From Callosobruchus maculatus (taxonomy: Eukaryota; Arthropoda; Insecta; Coleoptera; Chrysomelidae): a DNA stretch of 64,000 bases. Of this stretch, positions 45,238 to 55,099 are shown piece by piece; the first letter of the stretch is position 1, and the number at the start of each line of letters is the position of its first letter. The stretch lies in contig CATOUR010000095.1 in the NCBI GenBank assembly GCA_951848785.1, forward strand, positions 2,294,001 to 2,358,000, given 5' to 3'. The position numbers were made by a program, and so were the translations under genes. The notes below the pieces were generated by a model. It made no database searches. It was not told the DNA's origin and saw only the letters and a program-made list of their open reading frames with translations.

Positions 45238-47149
45238 ATTCACCCAACGACGTCATACTGATAGACAACGCTTTGTACCCCAAATGTTTGTAAGCGTTTC
45301 TGGCGATGCGACGGCAGGGGGGAACGTCAGCTGTATTTATGAGCATACTCCTAGTCAGTGTCGTAGACATTTAGTTTTACAATGACAGAAGTTTACAAAT
45401 AAACATTCAAACAATATGGAATAATAGATGTGTTAAGTAATTGTCATTGTCATTGTTGTTCATTTGGAGCAGCTAAAAGACGTAGAATTATTGTATACAC
45501 ACATACACATAATAAAATTTTATTTATCCGTTTCTCCTTTCCCTTTCACACCACTTGCTTGTGTGCTCAAATAAGAATATAACTGCTGCATGAGCTTCTC
45601 CCATTCAAAGTGATATTCTTGAAAAATAAGATATGAATAAAAATCTTCTCATTGATACTAGTTCATTGATCATATAATATGTTAATTCTAAAGTCTGCAA
45701 AGAAAATGTATGTATATTCAGCTAATTACCACGTGTTATTGTAATAAGCATTCAATTGTTAACATCGCATTGGCAAAAAAAAGCCTAAATGGATACGCAA
45801 ATTTTGTGACAGTGAAATCAAAACATTATCTGGTAAAGATTTGTATCAATGATACGCAAAATTGTCTTTTAACTAGGTAGTTACTCTGACAGGGTCTGTA
45901 GAAATGACAAATTTTTTGGAAGGAAAAAATACGCAAGGGTTTTATTCATGTCTTATTTACACCAGTAAACCAGTCTTGGGTTAGTAACATATCTTACGTA
46001 AACTGAGTAGGTACACAAAAAATCACTTATTTTTAATGAGAGCATTGAACCTGAATCTATAGCAAATTTATAATAACCAACTTAAAACTAGTCAGCCTCG
46101 TCAATCAATAAATAATATTTATACATTCTTTTCTGTATAAGATTGGAAACCACATTGAAACCCCTTTTCGCGAGATATGTCAATGGCAAAGCAATATGAA
46201 ATACTGTCACACTTAGTTCATAATACCAGAAAAGAAACAGAAATGTTCCCATGAAGTCAAAATTGTGGATAGCACTTTGCAATAAATGTTAAGTTTTAAT
46301 TGTATCAGGAAAACAGTATTTATGGGGGCCATATGTGATTGCAAAATCGTACTTGCTAGAAGCTAGATCCCATTTCCCTACTAATACCGGAATTAGCAAG
46401 ACATCACCTTTTCGTAAATCTTCCAATAATTCCTCAATATAGCTTTTGTGGGCTGGGTCTAACCCAAAAAAAATCGGTTTTTTTTGTAAATAATAAGAAA
46501 ACCCAATTTGCAATTTTGAGCAGGCCACGTTTTCTATCGGCGGCCTCGAAGTTGACTAATTGTTGCCTACAAATATGTGGACAGCATTTGCCAATCTGTT
46601 TTTGTTTTCGAAAACTTGAAGCTTTGTTGAGTTGCTGTTTTGTTGGCTGGATGTGGACCACTATCGACTATCGCTTAGCACTGATACAGATATCTCGTTT
46701 GTTTTTTTGAAACCGCCCCCGAACGAAAATCCTGTGTACACGCCTGAGTAGACACGTGGTCGGCACTTGACGTAGACAGTCCCGACGTTACCAGTTGTGC
46801 ATTACGACATGCAGCAATGTTTGTAAAATATAAAAATGGGGTTAATTCTTGACAGAATTGCAATATTATACGTTTTTTACAAAAGAGTATTTTCAAAGCA
46901 CTTTTTCTGTTACAGATAAGCAAGCCATAATTATAATTTTTTACAGCCTGTTGACGATACTGTTCCATACGTTTTTCTGAATATTAATTCCAAATGATTG
47001 TCAAGTTGGCATGCTGCGGAGGACCATTGAAAATATTCCCAATGTTTGGAACGCCGACAAACAATTTGCCTTGGATGCGTAGTCTATCAGTAGGACGTCG
47101 TTGGATTCACCTTGTCTTCAACATCAGTAGTTATGCTATGCCACTTCTG
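45238..47149. other. Spacer between the two 236-bp arrays
   Basis: AT-rich. A minus-strand ORF at 46289-46528 has mixed composition (SYIEELLEDLRKGDVLLIPV, KWDLASSKYDFAITYG) that looks more protein-like than its neighbours, but I recognise no domain and see no clear splice sites. A plus-strand aataaaattttattt at about 45510 is the only polyadenylation-like signal. Confidence 0.35.
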
Positions 47150-47557
47150 CACCACTTTCAAATTTTTACCATGAAATTTCCCCAGATTCTGGGGAAATTG
47201 CGGTGTTTTCACGTCAATTTTACTCTTGTAAATGCTGTAATTTTTCCCCAGATCTGGGGAAATTTTTGATAAATTCCAAGGTCCGACCTGGTAAATTTTC
47301 ATACCATTTTGGAATGACATCATAGCAGTGGATTGGGCAGTTATTGTACATCGCCGCGGAGTGCATGCTACACTATACCCGAATCACATTTTCTTCAACA
47401 TCACTTTCAAATTTTTGCCATGAAATTTCCCCAGATTATGGGGAAATTGCGGTGTTTTCACGTCAATTTTACTCTTGTAAATGCTGTAATTTTTCCCCAG
47501 ATCTGGGGAAATTTTTGATAAATTCCAAGGTCTGACCTGGTAAATTTTCATACCTTT
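47150..47557 (+). repeat. Two more 236-bp units
   Basis: Both palindromes are repeated in each unit (the first palindrome of unit 2 reads cagattatgggg, breaking symmetry). Unit 2 has a short extra segment (aatcacattttcttcaac). The second unit is broken at ttttcatacc, and its missing end is found at 48967-49020. Confidence 0.9.
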
Positions 47558-48966
47558 TACTTCCCACACCGATAGGTGAGAGGAGTATTGTGATCGCGAA
47601 AATTTTCGATTTCGAGATAATACGCTTTTTGGGCGTTTTATGATGTCTACACAACGAAAATCCATATCACTCATTTCCGTCGGTCTGTCGGTCGGTCTGT
47701 CTGTCGCGTTTTTCTACCCTCGTAATCGCAGTAACCGCTGCATGGATTGTGATGAAATTTGGGCAGCGTTATGCTGTGGGGTCGTAGTAGGTAATGTTCC
47801 TATAATTTTGAAAATCGTTATACGGGGGGCGGAGTAATTAGCAACAAACGAAAAATTTCAAATATGCCTCAAACTTCGTTTTAGGCGTTGTTTTAGGGGT
47901 TCCTGATCATTTTCTAGGTGGGGTGAATTTGGGGTGGTTGGGGGGTGGGGGGTTGTAATACTGAAAAATTTGTCGTATTCGTAATGGGCTGTCCATTGAT
48001 ATGTGAATGAAAAACCTAGCAGCATGATACACTTTTTTAGGTCCATCCGAACGTTGCATGCTTATTATAGAAATCACGGGACTTAGAATTTGTGATGTAT
48101 ACATACGAGTATTGTTTTAGTTCGTTCGATATCGCGTAACGCGAAAATTGTTCAATTAATTTCAATGTAATTTTGACACAGTATTACTGCCGCAGCGAGG
48201 ATGGAAAACGCTTATGTTTTGGAAAAATAGTGTCAGTGGCGGCGCAGCAATAATAAAAAAACTAAAAATATGAAAACAGCTCAAACTTCGTTTTTAGGCG
48301 TTTTACGCGTTCCTGACCATTTTCAATTTTTTTTGGGTGGGGTGAAATCGGGGCGGTTGGGGGGTGGGGGGTAGTAAAACTGAAACTTTTGTTGTATTCA
48401 TAATAGACCGTCTATTGACCTGATGTAGAATAAATACCTAGCGGCATATTACACTTTTTTAGGTGCATCCGAACATTGGCTTGCCTATTACAGAAACCAA
48501 TTTTGTGATCTGTACATATACGAGTTTTGTTTTTTTTTTGTTCTATGTATATTGCGTAAAGCGAAAATGATTGAATTGATGTTAATAAGATTTTGACACA
48601 GAATTTATTACCGCTGCGAGAATGAAAAACGACTCTGTTTTTGAAAAACCGTGTTAGTGGCGGCGCAGCAATAATCAAAAAATCAAAAACATAAAATCAG
48701 CTCAAACTTGGTTTTTAGACGGGTTGGAGGCTCTTAATCGTTTCGCATCGTCCACTTCAAGCATGCAGAAAAAAACTGTGGCGCCCTAGTACCTAAGGAG
48801 GGAGAGGCAAGAAACTATTTACGAGGGTTTTTGTGTTGGATGTTGTTTTTGCGGGCGGATGGGCGATAATTTAGTTGCAAGGGGATTTTAGACTATAGCT
48901 TCATGCAATGGGAAATAATAAAATTGTATCATCATTATGTGTGGGAAGTATTGAGTCAATCAACTT
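47558..48966. mobile_element. ~1.4-kb insertion in a 236-bp unit
   Basis: The unit normally reads ttttcataccattttgcaat. It is broken after catacc at 47557 and resumes with ttttgcaataacatc at about 48967. The inserted block begins cttcccacaccgataggtga and includes a gtcggtctgtcggtcggtct tract. Part of it (about 47720-47800) is similar to 60790-60890. No TIRs identified. Confidence 0.55.
47867..48712 (+). repeat. ~415-bp tandem duplication with G-runs
   Basis: cctcaaacttcgttttaggcg (47867) recurs at about 48279, and the start again at about 48700. Each copy carries ggggtggttggggggtgggg-type G-runs (47935-47955, 48350-48372) able to form G-quadruplexes. ORFs inside are not conserved. Confidence 0.8.
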
Positions 48967-49020
48967 GACTCAATTTTTTGCAATAACATCAAAGAAGTGG
49001 ATTGAGTAGTTATTGTATCG
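48967..49020 (+). repeat. Displaced end of the broken 236-bp unit
   Basis: ttttgcaataacatcaaagaagtggattgagtagttattgta-type order matches the unit end (with diverged bases). It supports the insertion reading of 47558-48966. Confidence 0.65.
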
Positions 49021-49357
49021 GAGCTCGGGGATAGCTTCGGAGAATACAAATTATATTTTTATCCTGTATAGTCTTCCAAGCTAAAATATGTGGCTTGTGC
49101 GTTAATTTAGCCTCTTCCTCTTGTTTCGGATGAAACAAGATTATAAAAGGGAAAACAGCTAGAGATTTAGAGCCGTATTCATAGTCGTGACTTGAGTAAT
49201 GCCTTGTGCCAGTATTTTGTGTTTTGTGCTAGACATTTTTCCGGATGTGACAGAAACTGACAACACCCTACCCCAAAATTAACCTACAAAATCGCCTAGA
49301 CTGAAACGAAATGTCATGTTGACATGTCATGTTGATATTTCGTTACTTCAGTATTAC
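49021..49357. other. Unassigned spacer
   Basis: Contains a small cctcttgtttc / gaaacaagattat dyad near 49115-49145. No other feature. Confidence 0.35.
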
Positions 49358-49360
49358 TTA

Positions 49361-50426
49361 GGCCCAATTTCACAATCGGTGGTCACTCCTATGGTTTACT
49401 AACCTCGACCTGCGAGTTAACTCGAACAATGGAACGCCTCCTGTTTCACAGTCATATCATGACGTAGGGTTAACTGACCGCGAGTTGTATTTTATTCTTA
49501 GTGGTTGGTGGTACTGTGTCCGCAATATTTAAAATTCTTGTTCTTCTCATTTCTTTCGTTAAGTGTTTCGTGATGGTGTTTTGTGTTTTTCTGACCAGAC
49601 TGTCAAGAATGAGTTCGTGGAGTTGTCAGTTCCATGCGATTTCCAACCTCATTTTGGTTTTTTGCACTGACGTTTTTTCATTTCATTCGCAGTTATTTGG
49701 TATTTGGCATGATAAAAGATTTTTAGGTTGGGTTGGTGTTTGGACTGCTTGGCGTTGTAGTTGTTTCTGGGGCCTTTTTCCAATAATAGCCGTACATGTA
49801 TCCGTGTGCCAGCATGGAAAAACCAAAAAGAGCGAACAACTTTTCAAAAAATGAAGAATATCTCTTTATTTCGTTAGTAGAAAAGTACAGGCATGTAATA
49901 GAATGAAAAACAAAAGGTGCAACAACATAGCGCGAAAAGGACAACGCCTGGGAAAAGATAGGAGAAGAATTTAATTGCAAGTGTGCAAATAATAGCCGCC
50001 GATCTGTAAAGGTGCTGAAAGAAAAATACAAAAATTTAGAAAAGACCAAGGAGTCATGGTCATCATATTCCTCAAAATAATTGCCTCTAGCTCGAAATAT
50101 TTTTGGTCTCATTGCTTCTTTATCACTGCTATACGCATTTACATCATAACCATCCATTCCAAATAAAAAGAACGATGGAAAGCGTTAAGGTAAACGATAA
50201 AATATGAAACTTCAACCGCCTAGCAAGTAACAAAACCAAAGTAACATAACCTAATGCGCACGCGTCATCGCAAACCTGGGATTAACTCAAGAATTTCTTG
50301 GGGTCAAGTTAACTCAGAGTTAACCTCAAGTAAAATCGAAAACTACCATTTGTGAAGCATGACATCTAGGGTTAACTTCTGGTCAACACACAACCTTGAG
50401 TTAACCCATCATTGTGAAACCGGCCC
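49361..50426 (+). mobile_element. PIF/Harbinger-like non-autonomous element
   Basis: Ends GGCCCAATTTCACAATC and, on the other strand, GGGCCGGTTTCACAATG, each flanked by TTA (49358-49360, 50427-50429). TTA/TAA duplications and GGGCC-starting ends are typical of PIF/Harbinger. Sub-terminal regions carry gagttaac / gttaactc repeats. It encodes a Myb/SANT remnant and no transposase. Confidence 0.8.
49814..50080 (+). pseudogene. Myb/SANT-like DNA-binding protein remnant
   Basis: ATG at 49814 opens MEKPKRANNFSKNEEYLFI and SLVEKYRHVIE, then stops. After a frameshift the protein continues KDNAWEKIGEEFNCKC and SRRSVKVLKEKYKNLEK to a stop at 50078-50080. The spacing of W, C and the basic helix fits the Myb/SANT-like domain (Myb_DNA-bind_5 type) carried by the accessory ORF of Harbinger elements. 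In that family it recruits transposase to the ends. The opposite-strand ORF at 49723-50157 is a shadow. Confidence 0.7.
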
Positions 50427-50519
50427 TTAAGGGAGCCTTTCAAAGGGACCCTCAAGTCGCCGTCGAAACGCGAAACCTTACTTAAGAGACTCTCAAGTAT
50501 TAAGGGGCCCTTAAGTATC

Positions 50520-50815
50520 GAGAATGGTTACATTCTTCGGACATATACACAGAAGCGATAATATGGAGAAGCTTGTAGTTCAGGGTCACGCCCCGAGTGG
50601 CGTCGCGGCCGTTCCCCTACACGCTGGTTGGATACGACGAAACAGTTGCTGGATATGAGTGTCAATAGCGCCACTGAACTGACAGCAAATCGCGAAAGTT
50701 CTCAAAACTATTGATAATATTCGTGTCGGCAATACTCTAGCTCCGAATTAATGCATTTTACGAGTTCACAACATGTCTGTTAAGACATTGTGACTATGAT
50801 GATGAAGAAGTATCG
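50520..50815 (+). pseudogene. RTE-type LINE 3' end
   Basis: Nucleotide similarity to 5400-5560: cccgagtggcgtcgcggccg, cgacgaaacagttgctggat, cactgaactgacagcaaatc. The 3' end carries tgtctgttaagacattgtga and a gatgatgaagaag microsatellite tail. Frameshifted; only the tail of the protein remains. Confidence 0.65.
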
Positions 50816-51300
50816 ACTATGAATGCGACCTGTTGCAGCTAAATTCCCTATATATTTAGCAACATCACAATGACCCTGTATATGTATATATTATTCTAAG
50901 CTTCATGATACTACAGCTGGCGCCATCTTCTAACGGAGACACAACTTCAACTGTTTGCTTGGGAGTTGTATTGATTAGCAAGGTTGTTGGCGCTGTAGAT
51001 TTCTTTGAGGGCTATCTGGAAATCGATACCTTCCAGTGGCGTGTAACATTCCAGTGCCGTTGGTAGAATTCTGTGCTATAAGGAGCGGAGAAACGTTGTA
51101 CTACAGCTAAGAGGGCATATATAACTAGTTTTCTCCTAAATTTATTTGGAATGCAACATGTTAGTCTCTAGAGAGTCGTTATTGAATATCGTGGCATTTA
51201 ATGGCAATGCCAATAATACAACGTATGCGAGGACGAATTCCAAAAATTTTAACGAATGATTAATGGCACCGACTATGTTATAAATAAAAAAAAGATATAA
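50816..51300. other. Unassigned spacer 5' of the LTR array
   Basis: No TIR or coding recognised. The first 74 bp expected of LTR1 are not here, so this flank replaced them. Confidence 0.4.
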
Positions 51301-51568
51301 AAAGTGCTAGGTTAGATCTTTTGAAGTGTAAACGTCATCGATTCGTCTAGAGTTTTCGGGAATGACGGATGGATTCTAGAAATATCATCGAATGCTCTAG
51401 ATGGTTCGATGAAGTATATATAAGGTTCTACGGGTAGCGTAGGAGTTCAGTTGAGTTGAGTTGTATCTAAGATAAGGTTAAGAGATATTGCATCGAGTTG
51501 TGAAGTAAAACGGTGAAAGTTACGTCGAGTTTGATTCCCTGGGTGAAGAAAAAGAGGCCGTCGTGACA
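51301..51568 (+). repeat. LTR1, 5'-truncated (268 of 342 bp)
   Basis: Matches LTR2 positions 75-342; upstream similarity stops at aaagtgct. Ends GTGACA. Confidence 0.85.
51355..51452 (+). promoter_or_regulatory. LTR promoter: TATA, TCAGTT initiator, TTCnnGAA dyads
   Basis: TATATATAAG (51415-51424) is followed by TCAGTT at 51447-51452, about 30 nt downstream, the arthropod initiator form. Upstream are TTCGGGAA (51355-51362) and TTCTAGAA (51374-51381), dyads of the heat-shock-element type. The dyads and TATA are kept in LTR2 and LTR3. Heat response is inference. Confidence 0.55.
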
Positions 51569-51592
51569 ATTGGTGTCGGAAGTGTGGGATTA
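51569..51592 (+). other. Primer-binding site candidate
   Basis: TGGTGTCGGAAGTG follows the LTR end after 2 bases (AT). It begins TGG, complementary to tRNA CCA, and resembles the 3' end of a leucine-type tRNA with small differences. It is repeated after LTR2 (53090 onward) and absent after LTR3. Confidence 0.6.
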
Positions 51593-51645
51593 TCCATCGA
51601 ATCAAGCCAAGAAAAGGAAAGAAGAAGGGAGTACAGCATTAGTCC

Positions 51646-51855
51646 ATGCCAAAAATCAGAGCTATGGCGTCCGAAATGAATGCAATGCTGAAACTGAAGA
51701 TCACCCAGCTGGAGGCTGAGAACGCATCCTTAACGAAATACCTGGACCACGCGATTGTGCAATCCAAAAAGACCGGGGTCAAGGAAGCCGAGTCAAGGTT
51801 GAGTGAAAGGTTAGTGCATCATGAAGCACAAATCAAGAAGATGAAATCAGAATGA
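51646..51855 (+). CDS. Coiled-coil ORF A, internal region 1
   Basis: A 69-residue hydrophilic peptide, MPKIRAMASEMNAMLKLKIT, with heptad-like spacing (LEAENASLTKYL). It ends at TGA overlapping the ATG of ORF B in ATGA (51852-51855). The order after the primer-binding site is that of gag, but there is no zinc knuckle. The overlap is identical in the second copy. Either translation re-initiates here or a frameshift split one older ORF; both parts are continuous as coiled coil. Confidence 0.6.
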   Translation: MPKIRAMASEMNAMLKLKITQLEAENASLTKYLDHAIVQSKKTGVKEAESRLSERLVHHEAQIKKMKSE

Positions 51856-52787
51856 CAGATACGCTTGATAGTGTGAGAAAGGTCATGGAAGACTTGTATA
51901 AAGCAAGAGATGTTGACAATAAGATGAGAGAGCAACTGGCGAATTTGGAAGATGAGAACGTTCCAATGAAAAAGGAGCTGGAAGACACTTTGGCTGCAGC
52001 ACAGGCTGATAGTTCTGGGATGAAACAATTGAAGTACGGACATAATAAGATGAAGCAGAAGATTGCGCAGATGGAAAGCGAGGTCGATAGTGATAGGCTA
52101 AAGAAGAATCCGAACAAAGTCATTGAAAATGCAAACAACGGTGTATACGAAATATCAGCGATGCAAAATGACGATGTAGATTTGAAGCAGATACTGGCGC
52201 AGCTGGAGAGAGAAAATGCAAAGGTAGGGACAAAGCGTAACGTTGCGCTCAAGGACGTGTCATGGGACTCTGATCAAGCCGCGCAACTCAGGAGCGAGAA
52301 TGGTAAGCAGAACATCAGGATTACGCAACTGGAAGACAAACTCAGCAGACTCACTAAGGAACTGGAGAGCAACCCGAGTGACGAGAAGGGAGTGTCGAGA
52401 GTGGACAACCGACAAGACGAAAAGGTGCAACTGAAGAGAATGATAACAGGGCTAGGAAAAGAGAATCCTGCTGGAGCTGAAAATGAGAATCGCAAGTTGG
52501 GCAAAGAATATCGCAGTTACGAGGTGATCTGGTATGGTCTTGCAACAGACGACGGAAGGAAGGGTAGATGTCCGAAGCTACAACGCCATGTTGAGGAACC
52601 CTACGTGGTAATGAAGCGCCTCAAAGACGTAGTCTACAGGTTATGTACGGAAAGTGGAAAACCGAAGGTTGACTATGCTGATGTCTGTGGTGATACAAGA
52701 ATCGAAGTTGTTCGTCGAGGACGCCGAACGCTAAGGGGGGAAGAATGTAACATACTGTATATTATGGTATTCGTGTGTTTGTATTAG
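51852..52787 (+). CDS. Coiled-coil ORF B fused to integrase C-terminal tail, internal region 1
   Basis: 311 residues. Residues 1-210 are charged coiled coil (LANLEDENVPMKKELEDTL, QLEDKLSRLTKELES). From about residue 215 the sequence changes to YEVIWYGLATDDGRKGRCPK, LQRHVEEPYVVMKRLKDVVY and SGKPKVDYADVCGD. This follows the end of Ty3/gypsy integrase (family pattern GxSPKLQRxWxGPYxVxKRLxDVVYRI...KVVHxDRL). The polypurine tract and LTR start follow within the last codons, so the C-terminus reads into the LTR. The coiled-coil part has no gag match that I recognise and could be captured host sequence. Confidence 0.65.
   Translation: MTDTLDSVRKVMEDLYKARDVDNKMREQLANLEDENVPMKKELEDTLAAAQADSSGMKQLKYGHNKMKQKIAQMESEVDSDRLKKNPNKVIENANNGVYEISAMQNDDVDLKQILAQLERENAKVGTKRNVALKDVSWDSDQAAQLRSENGKQNIRITQLEDKLSRLTKELESNPSDEKGVSRVDNRQDEKVQLKRMITGLGKENPAGAENENRKLGKEYRSYEVIWYGLATDDGRKGRCPKLQRHVEEPYVVMKRLKDVVYRLCTESGKPKVDYADVCGDTRIEVVRRGRRTLRGEECNILYIMVFVCLY
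52733..52745 (+). other. Polypurine tract 1
   Basis: AAGGGGGGAAGAA immediately before TGTAACA of LTR2; the same at 54252-54264 before LTR3. Confidence 0.8.
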
Positions 52788-53087
52788 TTGTCATTGATTG
52801 TCATACATGATGTAAAGTCAAAGTGCTATGTTAGATCTTTTGAAGTGTAAACGTCATCGAATCGTCTAAAGTTTTCGAGAATCACGGATGGATTCTAGAA
52901 ATGTCATCGAATGCTCTAGATGGTTCGATGAAGTATATATAAGGTTCTACGGGTAGCGTAGGAGTTCAGTTGAGTTGAGTTGTACCTAAGATAAGGTTAA
53001 GAGATATTGTATCGAGTTGTGAAGTAAAACGGTGAAAGGTACGTCGAGTTTGATTCCCTGGGTGAAGAAAAAGAGGCCGTCGTGACA
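52746..53087 (+). repeat. LTR2 (342 bp)
   Basis: Starts TGTAACATACTG and ends GTGACA (TG...CA). It differs from LTR3 at only a few positions. Confidence 0.85.
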
Positions 53088-53164
53088 ATTGGTGTCGGAA
53101 GTGTGGGATTATCCATCGAATCAAGCCAAGAAAAGGAAAGAAGAAGGGAGTACAGCATTAGTCC

Positions 53165-53374
53165 ATGCCAAAAATCAGAGCTATGGCGTCCGAAATGAAT
53201 GCAATGCTGAAACTGAAGATCACCCAGCTGGAGGCTGAGAACGCATCCTTAACGAAATACCTGGACCACGCGATTGTGCAATCCAAAAAGACCGGGGTCA
53301 AGGAAGCCGAGTCAAGGTTGAGTGAAAGGTTAGTGCATCATGAAGCACAAATCAAGAAGATGAAATCAGAATGA
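53165..53374 (+). CDS. Coiled-coil ORF A, internal region 2
   Basis: Same 69-residue peptide as 51646-51855, 1519 bp downstream. The ATGA overlap with ORF B (53371-53374) is kept. Confidence 0.6.
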   Translation: MPKIRAMASEMNAMLKLKITQLEAENASLTKYLDHAIVQSKKTGVKEAESRLSERLVHHEAQIKKMKSE

Positions 53375-54369
53375 CAGATACGCTTGATAGTGTGAGAAAG
53401 GTCATGGAAGACTTGTATAAAGCAAGAGATGTTGACAATAAGATGAGAGAGCAACTGGCGAATTTGGAAGATGAGAACGTTCCAATGAAAAAGGAGCTGG
53501 AAGACACTTTGGCTGCAGCACAGGCTGATAGTTCTGGGATGAAACAATTGAAGTACGGACATAATAAGATGAAGCAGAAGATTGCGCAGATGGAAAGCGA
53601 GGTCGATAGTGATAGGCTAAAGAAGAATCCGAACAAAGTCATTGAAAATGCAAACAACGGTGTATACGAAATATCAGCGATGCAAAATGACGATGTAGAT
53701 TTGAAGCAGATACTGGCGCAGCTGGAGAGAGAAAATGCGAAGGTAGGGACCAAGCGTAACGTTGCGCTCAAGGACGTGTCATGGGACTCTGATCAAGCCG
53801 CGCAACTCAGGAGCGAGAATGGTAAGCAGAACATCAGGATTACGCAACTGGAAGACAAACTCAGCAGACTCACTAAGGAACTGGAGAGCAACCTGAGTGA
53901 CGAGAAGGGAGTGTCGAGAGTGGACAACCGACAAGACGAAAAGGTGCAACTGAAGAGAATGATAACAGGGCTAGGAAAAGAGAATCCTGCTGGAGCTGAA
54001 AATGAGAATCGCAAGTTGGGCAAAGAATATCGCAGTTACGAGGTGATCTGGTATGGTCTTGCAACAGACGACGGAAGGAAGGGTAGATGTCCGAAGCTAC
54101 AACGCCATGTTGAGGAACCCTACGTGGTGATGAAGCGCCTCAAAGACGTAGTCTACAGGTTATGTACGGAAAGTGGAAAACCGAAGGTTGACTATGCTGA
54201 TGTCTGTGGTGATACAAGAATCGAAGTTGTTCGTCGAGGACGCCGAACGCTAAGGGGGGAAGAATGTAACATACTGTATATTATGGTATTCGTGTATTTG
54301 TATCAGTTGTCATTGATTGTCATACATGATGTAAAGTCAAAGTGCTATGTTAGAGCTTTTGAAGTGTAA
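53371..54369 (+). CDS. Coiled-coil ORF B, internal region 2
   Basis: Second copy of 51852-52787. The visible protein differences are P/L in the SNPSDEK / SNLSDEK segment and a C/Y near the end that, with a lost stop, extends the frame by 21 residues into LTR3. The integrase-tail segment is unchanged. Near-identity of the two copies points to recent duplication. Confidence 0.65.
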   Translation: MTDTLDSVRKVMEDLYKARDVDNKMREQLANLEDENVPMKKELEDTLAAAQADSSGMKQLKYGHNKMKQKIAQMESEVDSDRLKKNPNKVIENANNGVYEISAMQNDDVDLKQILAQLERENAKVGTKRNVALKDVSWDSDQAAQLRSENGKQNIRITQLEDKLSRLTKELESNLSDEKGVSRVDNRQDEKVQLKRMITGLGKENPAGAENENRKLGKEYRSYEVIWYGLATDDGRKGRCPKLQRHVEEPYVVMKRLKDVVYRLCTESGKPKVDYADVCGDTRIEVVRRGRRTLRGEECNILYIMVFVYLYQLSLIVIHDVKSKCYVRAFEV

Positions 54370-54606
54370 ACGTCATCGAATCGTCTAAAGTTTTCGAGAA
54401 TGGCGGATGGATTCTAGAAATGTCATCGAATGCTCTAGATGGTTCGATGAAGTATATATAAGGTTCTACGATTAGCGTAGGAGTTCAGTTGAGTTGAGTT
54501 GTACCTAAGATAAGGTTAAGAGATATTGTATCGAGTTGTGAAGTAAAACGGTGAAAGTTACGTCGAGTTTGATTCCGTGGGTGAAGAAAAAGAGGCCGTC
54601 GTGACA
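54265..54606 (+). repeat. LTR3 (342 bp)
   Basis: TGTAACA start and GTGACA end; followed by atatgttt instead of the primer-binding site, so this is the 3' outer LTR. The target duplication cannot be tested because LTR1 lacks its 5' end. Confidence 0.85.
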
Positions 54607-55099
54607 ATATGTTTAAAGTATATTTTTCTCTATAATACTTCAAAAAGGGGAAATTTCCTAAATTACATTGTGTAATTTGGAGAAATGGTAGTGTGTGGAC
54701 ACTTTAGCGACGGAAGCACCATATTTTTACGTAATGGAGTTCTGATAGTTGAAGTAAACAATCGAAAAACACATTAAAAAGGCCTGAGAGCGTAACCTTA
54801 CTTTTAGTTTCCATTTCCGTTTTCTGCTATAAAGTAGGTCATAAATTCACAAATTAAATTCGTACCAGACAATGACTGTAAAAGTAAGGTGAGCCTCACA
54901 CCTTTCAATTATCTTTACAACAATGCCTCAAACGTTGATTTCTCTGTAACAGATGAGAATTTAACAATAACTCCTTTTGACTTTAAAACCTTGGTGCAAT
55001 TTTTTTTCGGAATTTGTCCTGTCATAAATACAGGAAGCATATTGTAAAAGTCATATCACTATGTTCATTTTTATACTTTGATTTGTCTTTAGCCTCATG
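54607..55099. other. Spacer with the dispersed repeat seen at 5573-5745
   Basis: 54880-55060 resembles 5573-5745. The rest is unassigned. Confidence 0.4.

Larger units (their letters stand above)
51301..54606 (+). mobile_element. Tandem non-autonomous Ty3/gypsy-type LTR retrotransposon (3 LTRs, 2 internal regions)
   Basis: Order: LTR1 (5'-truncated) - internal 1 - LTR2 - internal 2 - LTR3, with exact 1519-bp periodicity. Each internal region is about 1.18 kb and has a primer-binding-site-like start, two coiled-coil ORFs, an integrase C-terminal tail and a purine tract. No RT, RNase H or protease is encoded, so any movement depended on a relative. LTR-LTR recombination explains the shared middle LTR. 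A second LTR-internal block as an assembly duplication cannot be ruled out. Confidence 0.85.
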
